Assembly (NCBI GenBank): GCA_027056525.1
Contig: JALUKO010000211.1
Coordinates: 1-9,250 of the forward strand
Direction of reading: 5' to 3'
Origin: Helicobacteraceae bacterium
GTDB lineage: Bacteria; Campylobacterota; Campylobacteria; Campylobacterales; Sulfurimonadaceae
Length of the DNA: 9,250 bases
Shown piece by piece: positions 1-7,103 of this stretch. The notes under the pieces are model-generated. The model was not told the DNA's origin. It saw only the letters and a program-made list of their open reading frames with translations, and searched no databases. The position numbers were made by a program, and so were the translations under genes. Position 1 is the stretch's first letter, and every line of letters begins with the position of its first letter.

Positions 1-154
1 TTGTGCCTATAACCGAGACCAAGATTTTTCAAACTGCATTGACAGTTTTATAATCGTAGATATAACAAAAATAAAAGATTCACAAAGAAAAAGGTATATA
101 AGCTAATACATATAAAATTTACAGAACAATGACAAGAGAAGCTTGAGAGACCGA
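1..154. other. Left-edge stretch with no supportable gene
   Basis: This stretch lies beyond the stop codon of the leftward sensor gene and runs to the window edge. On the plus strand two frames are open from the edge: one for about 34 codons, ending at TAA 104-106, and one for 16 codons, ending at TAA 51-53. Either could be the tail of a rightward gene, but such lengths are expected by chance in AT-rich DNA and I cannot choose between them. A TATAAT hexamer lies at 49-54 (plus) with no gene placed to use it. I see no convincing terminator hairpin for the leftward gene here. Confidence 0.4.
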
Positions 155-1075
155 TTAGTTGCTAGACAACTCTTGTTTTGATGGCGGTATAAAACCATAT
201 ACAAGAGTGTATCCCATAGCTTGATTGTGCTGGCTATAGTACTGAAGGTTTTGAGAAGTATGCCATGTATTTTTTTGTTCAAGCTTGGGTATGGTTATAT
301 CCTGACTTTTATAGAAAATTTTCTTATCCTTATAAAGAAGTAAAAACTCATTTGTATCTACAAGGACACTACTTAAAACAGAAAACAGCTCTTTCTCAAA
401 ACTCTTTTGAGCAGACGATACACTCGCCATAGAACCGATAAACATATCAAACATCTTCAGATCTTGCACATATATAATATACTTGGAACCCTTTGTATAA
501 AAATCACTCTCTAAAAAACCACTTGTATGTTTACGCACTTTTTGCAACTCTTCTAAAATAATCGACCTTGCATCCGCATCCATATAAAAATTCAACTTAG
601 TTTTATCAACACCTTGAGGACCAAGTAAAATACTGTCACCGGCAAAGTTTGTTATAAACAGGGAGTTTTGTGAATCCACAACAATATTTTTGACAATGCT
701 GATGATCCTCTCTTTATTACTTTGTTTGTTTTGATATCTATCATAGATAAATTGTGCCCGCTTAGAAGCTGTAAGCACTTTTTGCTTAAGTTTTAGCCTG
801 ATATTTTCTTGTATCTCTTTATTTTTCTTTTGCAACAATCTATCAAGTTGAGAAACGATCTTTTGTGCTTTTTGTTTTTGTTTTTGTAGTTGCAGCTTGG
901 CAGTTTGTATCTTCTTGGCTGCCACTCTTTTTTGCTCTTGAAGCTGATAGTTGTGTAAGCTTTTTTGACACTCCTGCTTGTAAAACTGAGCCATAGCAAA
1001 CCCAAGGCTCCCCACTACTCCAACAAACACAATAGCAACTAAAAACGATTTACTCAGAATTTTTTTCTCCATCAT
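155..1075 (-). CDS. Membrane-anchored Cache-like sensor protein without an output domain
   Basis: The 306-residue product begins with a short basic segment and one hydrophobic helix (about residues 11-29), suggesting an uncleaved membrane anchor with the rest outside the cytoplasm. A Lys/Gln-rich coiled coil follows (about 40-100). Residues about 105-220 resemble a Cache ligand-binding domain: a RAQFIYDRY helix, an SLFITNFAGDSILLGP strand-turn, and later KYIIYVQ and MFIGSM strands. About 80 more residues may be a second, smaller sensor lobe. There is no second membrane helix and no kinase, GGDEF, HAMP or chemoreceptor signalling domain, so any signal must pass to a partner. The start ATG overlaps the rmuC stop (ATGA, 1072-1075), implying cotranscription and translational coupling. 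A second Met codon follows at once (start 1072), and neither has a clear Shine-Dalgarno site. The Cache call rests on pattern, not a search; specific function and ligand are unknown. Confidence 0.75.
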   Translation of the reverse strand: MMEKKILSKSFLVAIVFVGVVGSLGFAMAQFYKQECQKSLHNYQLQEQKRVAAKKIQTAKLQLQKQKQKAQKIVSQLDRLLQKKNKEIQENIRLKLKQKVLTASKRAQFIYDRYQNKQSNKERIISIVKNIVVDSQNSLFITNFAGDSILLGPQGVDKTKLNFYMDADARSIILEELQKVRKHTSGFLESDFYTKGSKYIIYVQDLKMFDMFIGSMASVSSAQKSFEKELFSVLSSVLVDTNEFLLLYKDKKIFYKSQDITIPKLEQKNTWHTSQNLQYYSQHNQAMGYTLVYGFIPPSKQELSSN

Positions 1076-2331
1076 ACATCACTCTCACTCTCAATAGGAA
1101 GCCTCTTCTTTGGTTTTAACCCGAGTGCTTTCATATTTTGTGCCCTTTTTATAACATTACCACGCCCTGTAGAGAGTCGGTTCATCGCTTTGTCATATGC
1201 ATCTTGTGTTCTTTGAATATGTGTAGCAATATTTTGCATCTCTTCAACAAAACCTACAAGTTTATCATACATAGCTTCTGCTTCTGTAGCTATTTTTTTA
1301 GCATGTTCTTCTTGTCTTTGTGTTCGCCAAATATGCTCTATCGTTCTTAGTGTCACCAGAAGTGTTGATGGGGAAACTACCAAGATATTACTCTCATACG
1401 CACGTTTAAAAAACTCCCCGTCCTGCTCAAGTGCTAACAAAAAAGCACCCTCAATCGGCATAAACAAAAGTACAAAATCAAGAGTATTGACACCTTCAAG
1501 CTTCTCGTATCTTTTTTCACTCAAACCTTTAATATGCGCTGACATACTTGCTATATGCTCTTTAAGAGCTCTCGTTTTCTCCTGTGGGTCCTCTTCGTTG
1601 ACAAAACGTTCATAAGCTGTAAGGGAAACCTTGGAATCTATGATAATATCTCTGTTTTGCGGCATATGTATCACTACATCGGGACGGTAAGTTTTACCCT
1701 CATCACTCTTAAGCGTTGCCTGCAGTTCATACTCCTCACCCTCACGAAGACCGGATTGTTCAAGTATATTTTCCAGTACTATCTCACCCCAATTTCCCTG
1801 TGTTTTATTCTCACCCTTGAGTGCATTTGTCAGATTTAGCGCTTCTGATGCCAACTGCTCATTCATCTGTTTTAAACGCATCAGTTCATCTTTAAGCAGG
1901 TATCTGTCTTTCAGCTCACTTTCAAACTGTTCTCGTGATTCTTTTGAGAAGTTACTGATCTGCTCACGAAACGGCTTTAAAAGAAGTTCAAGCTGCTCTT
2001 TGGATGTCACAGAAAACTGTTTTGTTTTCTCTTCATAGATCTTATTTGAAAGGTTGCTAAACTCACGTGAGAGTTCATTTTTTGCATTTTGTAATGTTTC
2101 GAGTTTCTCTTTAGAAGACCTGATCTCATCTTCATAACGGGTATTGAGTACCGCATAACGCAGTTCAAGATCATTTTTTTCTTGAGTGATAGCGGCTAGT
2201 TCTTGATGCAGCTGCTGATGTTTTGTTTGCTCTTGATCTAGTTGCTCTTTGAGTTTAAAATAGATATATAACACAACCATCAGCACTACAATGAGAAATA
2301 TCGAAAGTAAAAGATAGAGATCAAATTGCAT
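1072..2331 (-). CDS. rmuC: DNA recombination protein RmuC
   Basis: RmuC-family protein of 419 residues, typical for the family. It has an N-terminal membrane helix (about residues 4-25), a long coiled coil (about 30-170), then the conserved nuclease-like core: GNWGE (about 179), RPDVVIHMP (about 216), IIIDSKVSL (about 229), LLFMPIEGAF (about 288) and SPSTLLVTLRTI (about 320). E. coli RmuC limits recombination at inverted repeats and its core resembles restriction endonuclease folds; that role is by homology only. I place the start at ATG 2331, preceded by AGGTG four bases upstream. An in-frame ATG at 2361 would add ten residues, but it has no ribosome binding site and overlaps a TATAAT promoter element. 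The gene is the first of a two-gene unit and its stop overlaps the start of the Cache-like protein. Confidence 0.93.
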   Translation of the reverse strand: MQFDLYLLLSIFLIVVLMVVLYIYFKLKEQLDQEQTKHQQLHQELAAITQEKNDLELRYAVLNTRYEDEIRSSKEKLETLQNAKNELSREFSNLSNKIYEEKTKQFSVTSKEQLELLLKPFREQISNFSKESREQFESELKDRYLLKDELMRLKQMNEQLASEALNLTNALKGENKTQGNWGEIVLENILEQSGLREGEEYELQATLKSDEGKTYRPDVVIHMPQNRDIIIDSKVSLTAYERFVNEEDPQEKTRALKEHIASMSAHIKGLSEKRYEKLEGVNTLDFVLLFMPIEGAFLLALEQDGEFFKRAYESNILVVSPSTLLVTLRTIEHIWRTQRQEEHAKKIATEAEAMYDKLVGFVEEMQNIATHIQRTQDAYDKAMNRLSTGRGNVIKRAQNMKALGLKPKKRLPIESESDV

Positions 2332-2359
2332 AAAACACCTTAGTATTATTTTGTATGTC

Positions 2360-2365
2360 ATTATA
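2360..2365 (-). promoter_or_regulatory. -10 element for rmuC
   Basis: The minus strand reads TATAAT here, directly preceded by TG. Transcription would begin near 2353, about 20 bases before the ATG at 2331. No good -35 hexamer is visible, which is common for sigma-70 promoters in Campylobacterota. Its position argues against the longer rmuC start at 2361. Confidence 0.6.
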
Positions 2366-2457
2366 CAATATTTAAATTATTTATTCTTTTTGTAGCACTA
2401 TAAACTTAAGCAATGAACAACATTTGTAACTTTAATATTAACTAATCAATATTTAGG

Positions 2458-2463
2458 TATAAT
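2458..2463 (+). promoter_or_regulatory. -10 element for the DEAD-box helicase gene
   Basis: A perfect TATAAT lies in AT-rich DNA with no clear -35 hexamer. Transcription would begin near 2470, giving the helicase mRNA a leader of about 80 bases, long enough for the start-site hairpin at 2520-2560. Confidence 0.6.
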
Positions 2464-2486
2464 TCCGAAAATATTTTAAGGGGAAG

Positions 2487-2495
2487 ATGCCCTGA
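2487..2495 (+). other. Possible two-codon upstream ORF (Met-Pro-stop)
   Basis: ATG CCC TGA, followed in frame by TAG, sits in the helicase leader. The purine-rich run AAGGGG (2478-2483) lies three bases before the ATG and could act as a ribosome binding or standby site. GGG in that run can pair with the CCC codon to make a small hairpin. Translation of so short a reading frame is unproven; the run may have only an RNA-structural role. Confidence 0.25.
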
Positions 2496-2519
2496 TAGAC
2501 TTGAGTAAAGAACAATTTC

Positions 2520-2560
2520 CTTGCGTCATCTCCTTAAACAATCAAGGATAATGATGCAAG
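2520..2560 (+). promoter_or_regulatory. Leader hairpin that sequesters the helicase ribosome binding site and start codons
   Basis: CTTGCGTCAT (2520-2529) pairs with ATGATGCAAG (2551-2560) over ten base pairs, one of them G-U. After a small internal loop (C2530 against T2549-A2550), TCCTT (2531-2535) pairs with AAGGA (2544-2548) around an eight-base loop. The paired strand contains the Shine-Dalgarno AAGGA and both adjacent ATG codons (2551 and 2554), so initiation would be blocked until the hairpin opens. The pairing is read directly from the sequence. A regulatory role such as autoregulation by the helicase or a temperature response is inference. Confidence 0.6.
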
Positions 2561-4059
2561 ACAATGCACAAACACAAGAAGAAAAACTAATGACATTTGA
2601 TGAATTAGGATTAAAACCGGAGATACTTAAAAGTATCAAATTTGCAGGATTTACTACTCCTTCACCAATTCAAGCACAGGCGATCCCTTTTATTTTATCA
2701 GGTAAAGATATAGTAGGTCAGGCACATACAGGTACGGGTAAAACCGCTGCTTTTGCTCTGCCGGCACTGAACAATATGCAACTAGACGGCTCAGTGGAAC
2801 TTTTAGTTATCACACCAACACGTGAACTAGCAACACAGGTAAGTGATGAAATTTTTAAATATGGTCGTAACCTGGGTGTAAAAACAGTAACGGTTTATGG
2901 TGGTAGCTCATATAAACGTCAGCTAGACCTTATCTCTCGCGGAGCAAGCGTAGTTGTTGCAACTCCCGGGCGTATGCTAGATATTCTAAAAAAAGGGATG
3001 CTCACTGATTTCACTCCAAGTATGGTTGTACTAGATGAAGCTGATGAGATGTTAGACATGGGATTTTTAGATGATATCAATGAAATATTCTCTTACCTTC
3101 CAACAAATCGCCAAACACTGCTTTTCTCTGCAACTATGCCACAGCCGATCAAAACATTGGCAAGTAGAATTCTTCAGGATCCTGAATTTATCTCGATCAC
3201 AAAGGGTGAGACTACAAATGCAGATATTGAGCAACTCTACTATGTTATAGATGAGCACGAGCGTGATGATGCCATCATCCGTCTTATGGATAGTGAAGAT
3301 ACAAAAAAATCAGTTGTATTTTGTAGAACAAAATCAGAAGTTGACAGACTCTCAAATGTACTAAGCAATGCAGGCTACCTTGCAAACGGACTTCATGGAG
3401 ATATGGAACAACGTCAACGTGAAAATGTCATCAAGGGTTTTAAAAACAACTCTGTGCAGGTTTTAGTTGCAACAGATGTAGCTGCACGTGGCATCCATGT
3501 CAATAATATATCTCACGTATTTAACTACCATATTCCATTTGATCCAGAGTCTTATGTTCACCGTATTGGAAGAACAGGACGTGCCGGCACAAAAGGAAAA
3601 GCAATCACACTTTTAACTCCTTTAGAGTTCAAAGAACTGCAACGTATCAAACAAAAAGTTGGTACTTCTATGGAACATGCATATGTTCCAAGTAAAAATG
3701 ATCTACGCAAAAGTACAGTTGAAAATATTGTTAAAACTATCGAAGATCAGCACATATACGATGAAGCACATAAGGTTCTTGATCGTTTAAAAGAAGATAT
3801 AGATGAAGAAACGATTATGTTTAAACTGATCTCTATGATTTTGGATAAACAAGATATCAAAGGACCAAATTCTATTGGTATCCCTGCTGAGAAACTTGTT
3901 GCTATTCTTGAGAGAGCCGGCAAAAGAAGAGATACAAGAGCTCGCGGACGTTCAAGAAACGGTGGTGGTTACCGTGGCAATAACCGTAACCGCTCTAACT
4001 CATCTTCTAGTCGTGGTGGTTACCGTGGAAACAGAGGATCATCTAACAGAAGCAGATAG
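2554..4059 (+). CDS. DEAD-box ATP-dependent RNA helicase (DeaD/CsdA-like) with Arg/Gly-rich tail
   Basis: ATP-dependent RNA helicase, probably acting in ribosome assembly or mRNA remodelling. With a 501-residue reading the motifs are in order: Q motif FTTPSPIQ (33-40), Walker A AHTGTGKT (57-64), PTRELA (88-93), TPGR (137-140), DEAD (161-164), SAT (192-194), VVFCRT (254-259), ATDVAARG (306-313) and HRIGRTGRAG (336-345). After the two RecA-like domains comes a helical segment (about 390-450) and a basic Gly/Arg/Ser/Asn tail (about 456-501) likely to bind RNA. The DbpA-type RNA-binding domain of longer E. coli DeaD is not apparent. I prefer ATG 2554, five bases after AAGGA; ATG 2551 is only two bases away and cannot be excluded. 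An upstream TTG (2521) has no ribosome binding site. The start lies inside the leader hairpin, and a strong terminator follows the stop. The exact subfamily is uncertain. Confidence 0.93.
   Translation: MQDNAQTQEEKLMTFDELGLKPEILKSIKFAGFTTPSPIQAQAIPFILSGKDIVGQAHTGTGKTAAFALPALNNMQLDGSVELLVITPTRELATQVSDEIFKYGRNLGVKTVTVYGGSSYKRQLDLISRGASVVVATPGRMLDILKKGMLTDFTPSMVVLDEADEMLDMGFLDDINEIFSYLPTNRQTLLFSATMPQPIKTLASRILQDPEFISITKGETTNADIEQLYYVIDEHERDDAIIRLMDSEDTKKSVVFCRTKSEVDRLSNVLSNAGYLANGLHGDMEQRQRENVIKGFKNNSVQVLVATDVAARGIHVNNISHVFNYHIPFDPESYVHRIGRTGRAGTKGKAITLLTPLEFKELQRIKQKVGTSMEHAYVPSKNDLRKSTVENIVKTIEDQHIYDEAHKVLDRLKEDIDEETIMFKLISMILDKQDIKGPNSIGIPAEKLVAILERAGKRRDTRARGRSRNGGGYRGNNRNRSNSSSSRGGYRGNRGSSNRSR
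3962..4028 (+). repeat. Short direct repeat in the helicase RGG-like tail
   Basis: The 16-base sequence GTGGTGGTTACCGTGG occurs exactly at 3962-3977 and again at 4013-4028. Each copy encodes GGYRGN-type residues, so the tail looks built from a duplicated Gly/Arg-rich unit. Such tandem tracts often vary in copy number between strains and commonly bind RNA non-specifically. Confidence 0.6.
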
Positions 4060-4073
4060 TAGCTTCTTATATA

Positions 4074-4105
4074 CTTTCTTGGTATGCTTTACCAAGAAGG
4101 TTTTT
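4074..4105 (+). terminator. Intrinsic terminator of the helicase gene
   Basis: TTCTTGGTA (4076-4084) and TACCAAGAA (4090-4098) form a perfect nine-base-pair stem around a five-base loop, extended by a T-G and a C-G pair. Five T residues follow (4101-4105). It lies 15 bases past the helicase stop. In the minus direction no T-run follows, so it is a weaker candidate for ending the convergent fabH transcript, though the stem could serve both. Confidence 0.9.
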
Positions 4106-4127
4106 CGTTTGGATCTTTAAAGAGAGA

Positions 4128-5126
4128 TTATTTTAAGGGACTAAAAGGAACAAGTGCCGAACCCCAGGTTAAACCCCCGCCAAAAGCATCTAAGAGTAAA
4201 AGTTCTCCTGCTTTAAGTTCTCCACTTTCATAGATATCATTGATAGCCATAGGGATAGAAGCTCCCGAAGTATTTCCATATTTTGCAACCGTGAGAACAA
4301 CCTGCTCCTCTTTCATACTCAGGGCATCTCCAACAGCTTTAATAATTCTATAATTTGCCTGATGGGGAACAAAATGTTTTATATCAGAGCTTTTAATATT
4401 ATTTGCTTCTAAAATATCTACCACATCTTTTGTCAAGGTTCTCACAGCAACTTTAAAGGTCTCGTTCCCTTTCATTTGCATAAAACAGCTTCCCGCTTCT
4501 TGAGTTAAAGAATCATGAGGAGAACCTGTTCCACCATTTGGGGTCATAAGCAGATCTGCATATGTACCATCTGCACCGGTGTGAACATCTATGATCGCTT
4601 CTTCTTTTTTCTCAGTTGCACTTATTATCGCAGCACCGGCACCATCACCAAAGAGTATGCATGTTCCTCTGTCCGTATAATCAGTAATTGCTGAGAGCTT
4701 TTCTGCACCAACAATAAGAACATTTTTTTTCATGCCCGATTCAATAAAGGCTTTTGCTATAGAAAGTATATAAACAAACCCTGTACAAGCGGCAGAAATA
4801 TCAAAGGCAGTGACATTACCCAGACCTAGCTTGTTGGATATAATAGTAGCCGTAGATGGCATACAAAAATAATCAGGTGATATAGTTGCGCATATAACCA
4901 TATCGATTTGAGCAGGATCTATACCGCTTCGCTCGATAGCTTTTTTGGCAGCTTTTACGCCCATATCACTGGTTGTTTCGTTCTCAGCAGCAATATGACG
5001 CTCTTTTATGCCTGTTCTTTTAGTGATCCAATCATCAGTGGTATCCACCATTTTTGATAGATCTTCATTTGTTAAAATTTTCTCCGGAGCGTACGCACCT
5101 ATTGAACGAAAAGCAGCATAAGCCAT
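4128..5126 (-). CDS. fabH: Beta-ketoacyl-ACP synthase III
   Basis: FabH condenses acetyl-CoA (or another short acyl-CoA) with malonyl-ACP to start type II fatty acid synthesis in the cytoplasm. The 332-residue protein is full length and carries the Cys-His-Asn catalytic triad: Cys114 in AACTGFVY, His255 in PHQANYR and Asn285 in GNTSGAS. The C-terminal glycine-rich FGGGLTWGS segment is also present. The start ATG overlaps the plsX stop by one base (TAATG), with AAGGAAG upstream, so the two are translationally coupled. It is the last gene of the ndk-yceD-rpmF-plsX-fabH operon and converges with the helicase gene, leaving a 68-base gap that holds the shared hairpin. Confidence 0.97.
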   Translation of the reverse strand: MAYAAFRSIGAYAPEKILTNEDLSKMVDTTDDWITKRTGIKERHIAAENETTSDMGVKAAKKAIERSGIDPAQIDMVICATISPDYFCMPSTATIISNKLGLGNVTAFDISAACTGFVYILSIAKAFIESGMKKNVLIVGAEKLSAITDYTDRGTCILFGDGAGAAIISATEKKEEAIIDVHTGADGTYADLLMTPNGGTGSPHDSLTQEAGSCFMQMKGNETFKVAVRTLTKDVVDILEANNIKSSDIKHFVPHQANYRIIKAVGDALSMKEEQVVLTVAKYGNTSGASIPMAINDIYESGELKAGELLLLDAFGGGLTWGSALVPFSPLK

Positions 5127-6124
5127 TAAGCTTCCTTTTGTTTTAACTTTTCAAGTCGTGAAATAATATGCTCATTGACACCCGTATCAACATAGTTGAT
5201 CGCTTGATAGATAGCATTTTCTATCGCTTTGGCATTACTTTTTCCATGACTTACAATTGCACACCCTTTGATCCCAATGAGTGGAGCACCGCCGATTTCA
5301 GCATAATCGATCTCTTTTTTAAGAAGCTTAAAAACTTTTCTCATAAGAAGTGCACCTGTGATTGAAACCGGTGATTTTCTAATATAGTCTTTGATTAGTA
5401 TACTGATGGTAGAAGCGACACCTTCACTTGCTTTAAGGACTAAATTCCCAACGAAACCATCACAAGTGATTACATCACAGCTTCCATTAAAAATATCACT
5501 TCCTTCAACATTGCCTTTAAAGCCTTTGTAGCCTAGAAGAAGCTTATGAGCTGCTTTTGTTACTTCACTTCCTTTAGAGTCTTCTTCGCCATTGGCAAGG
5601 ATACCTATACTTGGATTTTTAATTTTGAGCAAATCCTCTGCATAACAGCCACCCATAACGGCAAACTCTGCTAAATGTTCAGGTTTTGAGTCAACATTTG
5701 CACCCACATCCAAAACGACAGAGCGACGACCAGTTTTTGTTGGCATTAAAGTCACAAGAGCCGGACGGGAAACACCTTTAAGGCGACCTAGTCTCAGTGT
5801 TGCCAAAGTCATCGTTGCGCCACTGTGCCCTGCAGATACTATACCATCAGCTTCACCTTTTTTGACAAGATCAACCGCTTTATAAATACTGCTCTCTTTT
5901 CTTTTGACCGCATCAGTTGCAGCATCACTCATTGAAATAACATCATCAGTATCAACGATTAAAATCTTATCTCTATAACGTTTTGGTAACAGAGGTAAAA
6001 TTTCTGATTCTTTTCCTACTAAAATAGGGATGAAATCTTTTTTCTTTAGTGCTTGTAAACAACCTTTTACAATTGGCTCGGGACCGAAATCCCCGCCCAT
6101 TGCATCAATAGCGATTTTCACCAT
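5126..6124 (-). CDS. plsX: Phosphate acyltransferase PlsX
   Basis: PlsX converts acyl-ACP and phosphate to acyl-phosphate, the donor used by PlsY for the first acylation of glycerol-3-phosphate; it is a peripheral membrane enzyme. The 332-residue product has the family's usual length and landmarks: the N-terminal IAIDAMGGDFGPEPIVKG (from residue 4), VVLDVGANVDSKPEHL (about 136), GILANGEEDSKG (about 173) and CDGFVGNLVLKASEG (about 221). The start lies three bases after the rpmF stop. The only ribosome-binding candidate is a GGTGAG about a dozen bases upstream inside the rpmF tail, so reinitiation by ribosomes leaving rpmF is likely. The stop overlaps the fabH start. Confidence 0.97.
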   Translation of the reverse strand: MVKIAIDAMGGDFGPEPIVKGCLQALKKKDFIPILVGKESEILPLLPKRYRDKILIVDTDDVISMSDAATDAVKRKESSIYKAVDLVKKGEADGIVSAGHSGATMTLATLRLGRLKGVSRPALVTLMPTKTGRRSVVLDVGANVDSKPEHLAEFAVMGGCYAEDLLKIKNPSIGILANGEEDSKGSEVTKAAHKLLLGYKGFKGNVEGSDIFNGSCDVITCDGFVGNLVLKASEGVASTISILIKDYIRKSPVSITGALLMRKVFKLLKKEIDYAEIGGAPLIGIKGCAIVSHGKSNAKAIENAIYQAINYVDTGVNEHIISRLEKLKQKEA

Positions 6125-6127
6125 TGA

Positions 6128-6277
6128 TTATTTATACTCACCGGTAGTAGGGTTAATGTGATGTGGAAGTTTATATGTTCCATCTTTATCTTTAACTGGA
6201 CGCGCTAAAGAAATTTTATAGTGAGTTCTTCTTTTTGCTGAACGAGAGTGGGATACTCTTCTTTTAGGTACTGCCAT
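6128..6277 (-). CDS. rpmF: Large ribosomal subunit protein bL32
   Basis: A 49-residue, highly basic protein beginning MAVPKRRVSHSRSAKRR and ending in HHINPTTGEYK, the standard bL32 pattern. It is a component of the 50S subunit. It has no cysteine, so it is the zinc-free form of bL32, as in E. coli. AAGGAA lies at good spacing before the ATG. The gene sits between yceD and plsX, an order found widely in bacteria that links ribosome and phospholipid synthesis. It is short enough to be missed by length-filtered gene finders. Confidence 0.95.
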   Translation of the reverse strand: MAVPKRRVSHSRSAKRRTHYKISLARPVKDKDGTYKLPHHINPTTGEYK

Positions 6278-6295
6278 GGTTAATTCCTTTCTTTG

Positions 6296-6646
6296 TTATT
6301 TACAGTTTTCGCAACTATGATAGTCGCTTTTGATAAGCTCTATTTCAGAATTTAAAAGCTCATCGAGGTCGGCTATTGAATTAAAAGATTCAACTACATC
6401 AAGATCGATGTTGCCATCATCTTCATAGATACCATCGGAGATAAAAAACTCTATCTCTTCATCTACAGGCAAATGAAATTCTTCGCCACATATTTTACAT
6501 TGAGTATCAATTTTACCGACAAGATTTGCTTTTAACAAAATCAATTTGCCAGAATGATACTCTAAATAACCTTTAAAAGTTATTTCATCAGATTTTATAC
6601 TAAAATCTAATGGTGTTGTTGTTACTTTTCTAAGAGTTATTTTCAT
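6296..6646 (-). CDS. yceD: YceD-family (DUF177) protein, 23S rRNA accumulation factor
   Basis: A 116-residue acidic protein of the DUF177/YceD family, recognised chiefly by its position directly before rpmF and by paired cysteines: Cys50 and Cys53 in CKIC, and Cys112 and Cys115 in CENC at the extreme C-terminus. The four could bind a metal. In E. coli YceD supports 23S rRNA accumulation, and plants have a related plastid factor; the role here is by homology. It starts nine bases after the ndk stop with no recognisable Shine-Dalgarno, so it probably depends on coupling to ndk translation. The sequence is divergent, so identity rests partly on context. Confidence 0.85.
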   Translation of the reverse strand: MKITLRKVTTTPLDFSIKSDEITFKGYLEYHSGKLILLKANLVGKIDTQCKICGEEFHLPVDEEIEFFISDGIYEDDGNIDLDVVESFNSIADLDELLNSEIELIKSDYHSCENCK

Positions 6647-6655
6647 AAATCAGAA

Positions 6656-7069
6656 TTATGAAATTTCTCTCTCTGAAAAGAAAAATGCTATTTCGATAGC
6701 TGCATTTTCAACAGAATCACTTCCGTGAACTGCATTTGCATCTATATTTTCAGCAAAGTCTGCACGTATAGTTCCAGCTTCTGCTTCTTTTGGATTCGTC
6801 GCACCCATAAGATCACGATTCTTCTGCATTGCATTCTCACCCTCAAGTACTGAAACAACAACAGGACCGCTAATCATAAAATCAACTAAATCGTTGAAAA
6901 AAGGTCTTTCGGCGTGAACAGCATAAAAAGCTTCTGCATCTGCACGAGAAAGTTGGATCTTTCTTGTTGCTGCTATTTTAAGGCCATTGCTCTCAAAACG
7001 ATCTAAAATTTTACCTATAACGCCCTTTGCAACAGCATCAGGTTTAATAATCGATAGTGTACGTTCCAT
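6656..7069 (-). CDS. ndk: Nucleoside diphosphate kinase
   Basis: Ndk transfers the gamma phosphate between nucleoside tri- and diphosphates through a phosphohistidine and balances NTP and dNTP pools. The 137-residue product shows the N-terminal ERTLSIIKPDAV, the RPFF segment, GATNPKEAEAGTIR and the active-site His115 in NAVHGSDS. The start is ATG 7069, five bases after AGGAG; a TTG immediately before it (7072) lies too close to that site. It is the first gene of the five-gene operon ending in fabH and has its own -10 element upstream. Confidence 0.97.
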   Translation of the reverse strand: MERTLSIIKPDAVAKGVIGKILDRFESNGLKIAATRKIQLSRADAEAFYAVHAERPFFNDLVDFMISGPVVVSVLEGENAMQKNRDLMGATNPKEAEAGTIRADFAENIDANAVHGSDSVENAAIEIAFFFSEREIS

Positions 7070-7103
7070 CAAATCTCCTAGTAAATATGAAAAATAAAGT
7101 GCG

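Noticed and set aside
39..54. TTGACA and TATAAT close together, resembling a strong promoter
   Set aside because: Only four bases separate them, far from the 16-18 needed, and no gene is placed to use it.
2..106. Open frame on the plus strand from the window edge, about 34 codons, as the end of an upstream gene
   Set aside because: The length is unremarkable for AT-rich DNA, another frame is also open, and no domain is recognisable.
1555..2038. Plus-strand ORFs opposite rmuC
   Set aside because: They are antisense to conserved RmuC core and coiled-coil sequence, and no ribosome sites or domains are evident.
2483..2551. Reading frame through the helicase leader (…LSKEQFPCVISLNNQG) ending in TAATG at the helicase start, as a leader peptide
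   Set aside because: There is no ATG or GTG start, and the only TTG (2501) has no ribosome binding site. The strong pairing better explains sequence constraint here.
3875..4120. Plus-strand ORF overlapping the helicase 3' end in another frame
   Set aside because: It is valine- and threonine-rich, arising from the repetitive Gly/Arg codons of the helicase tail, and it runs through the terminator.
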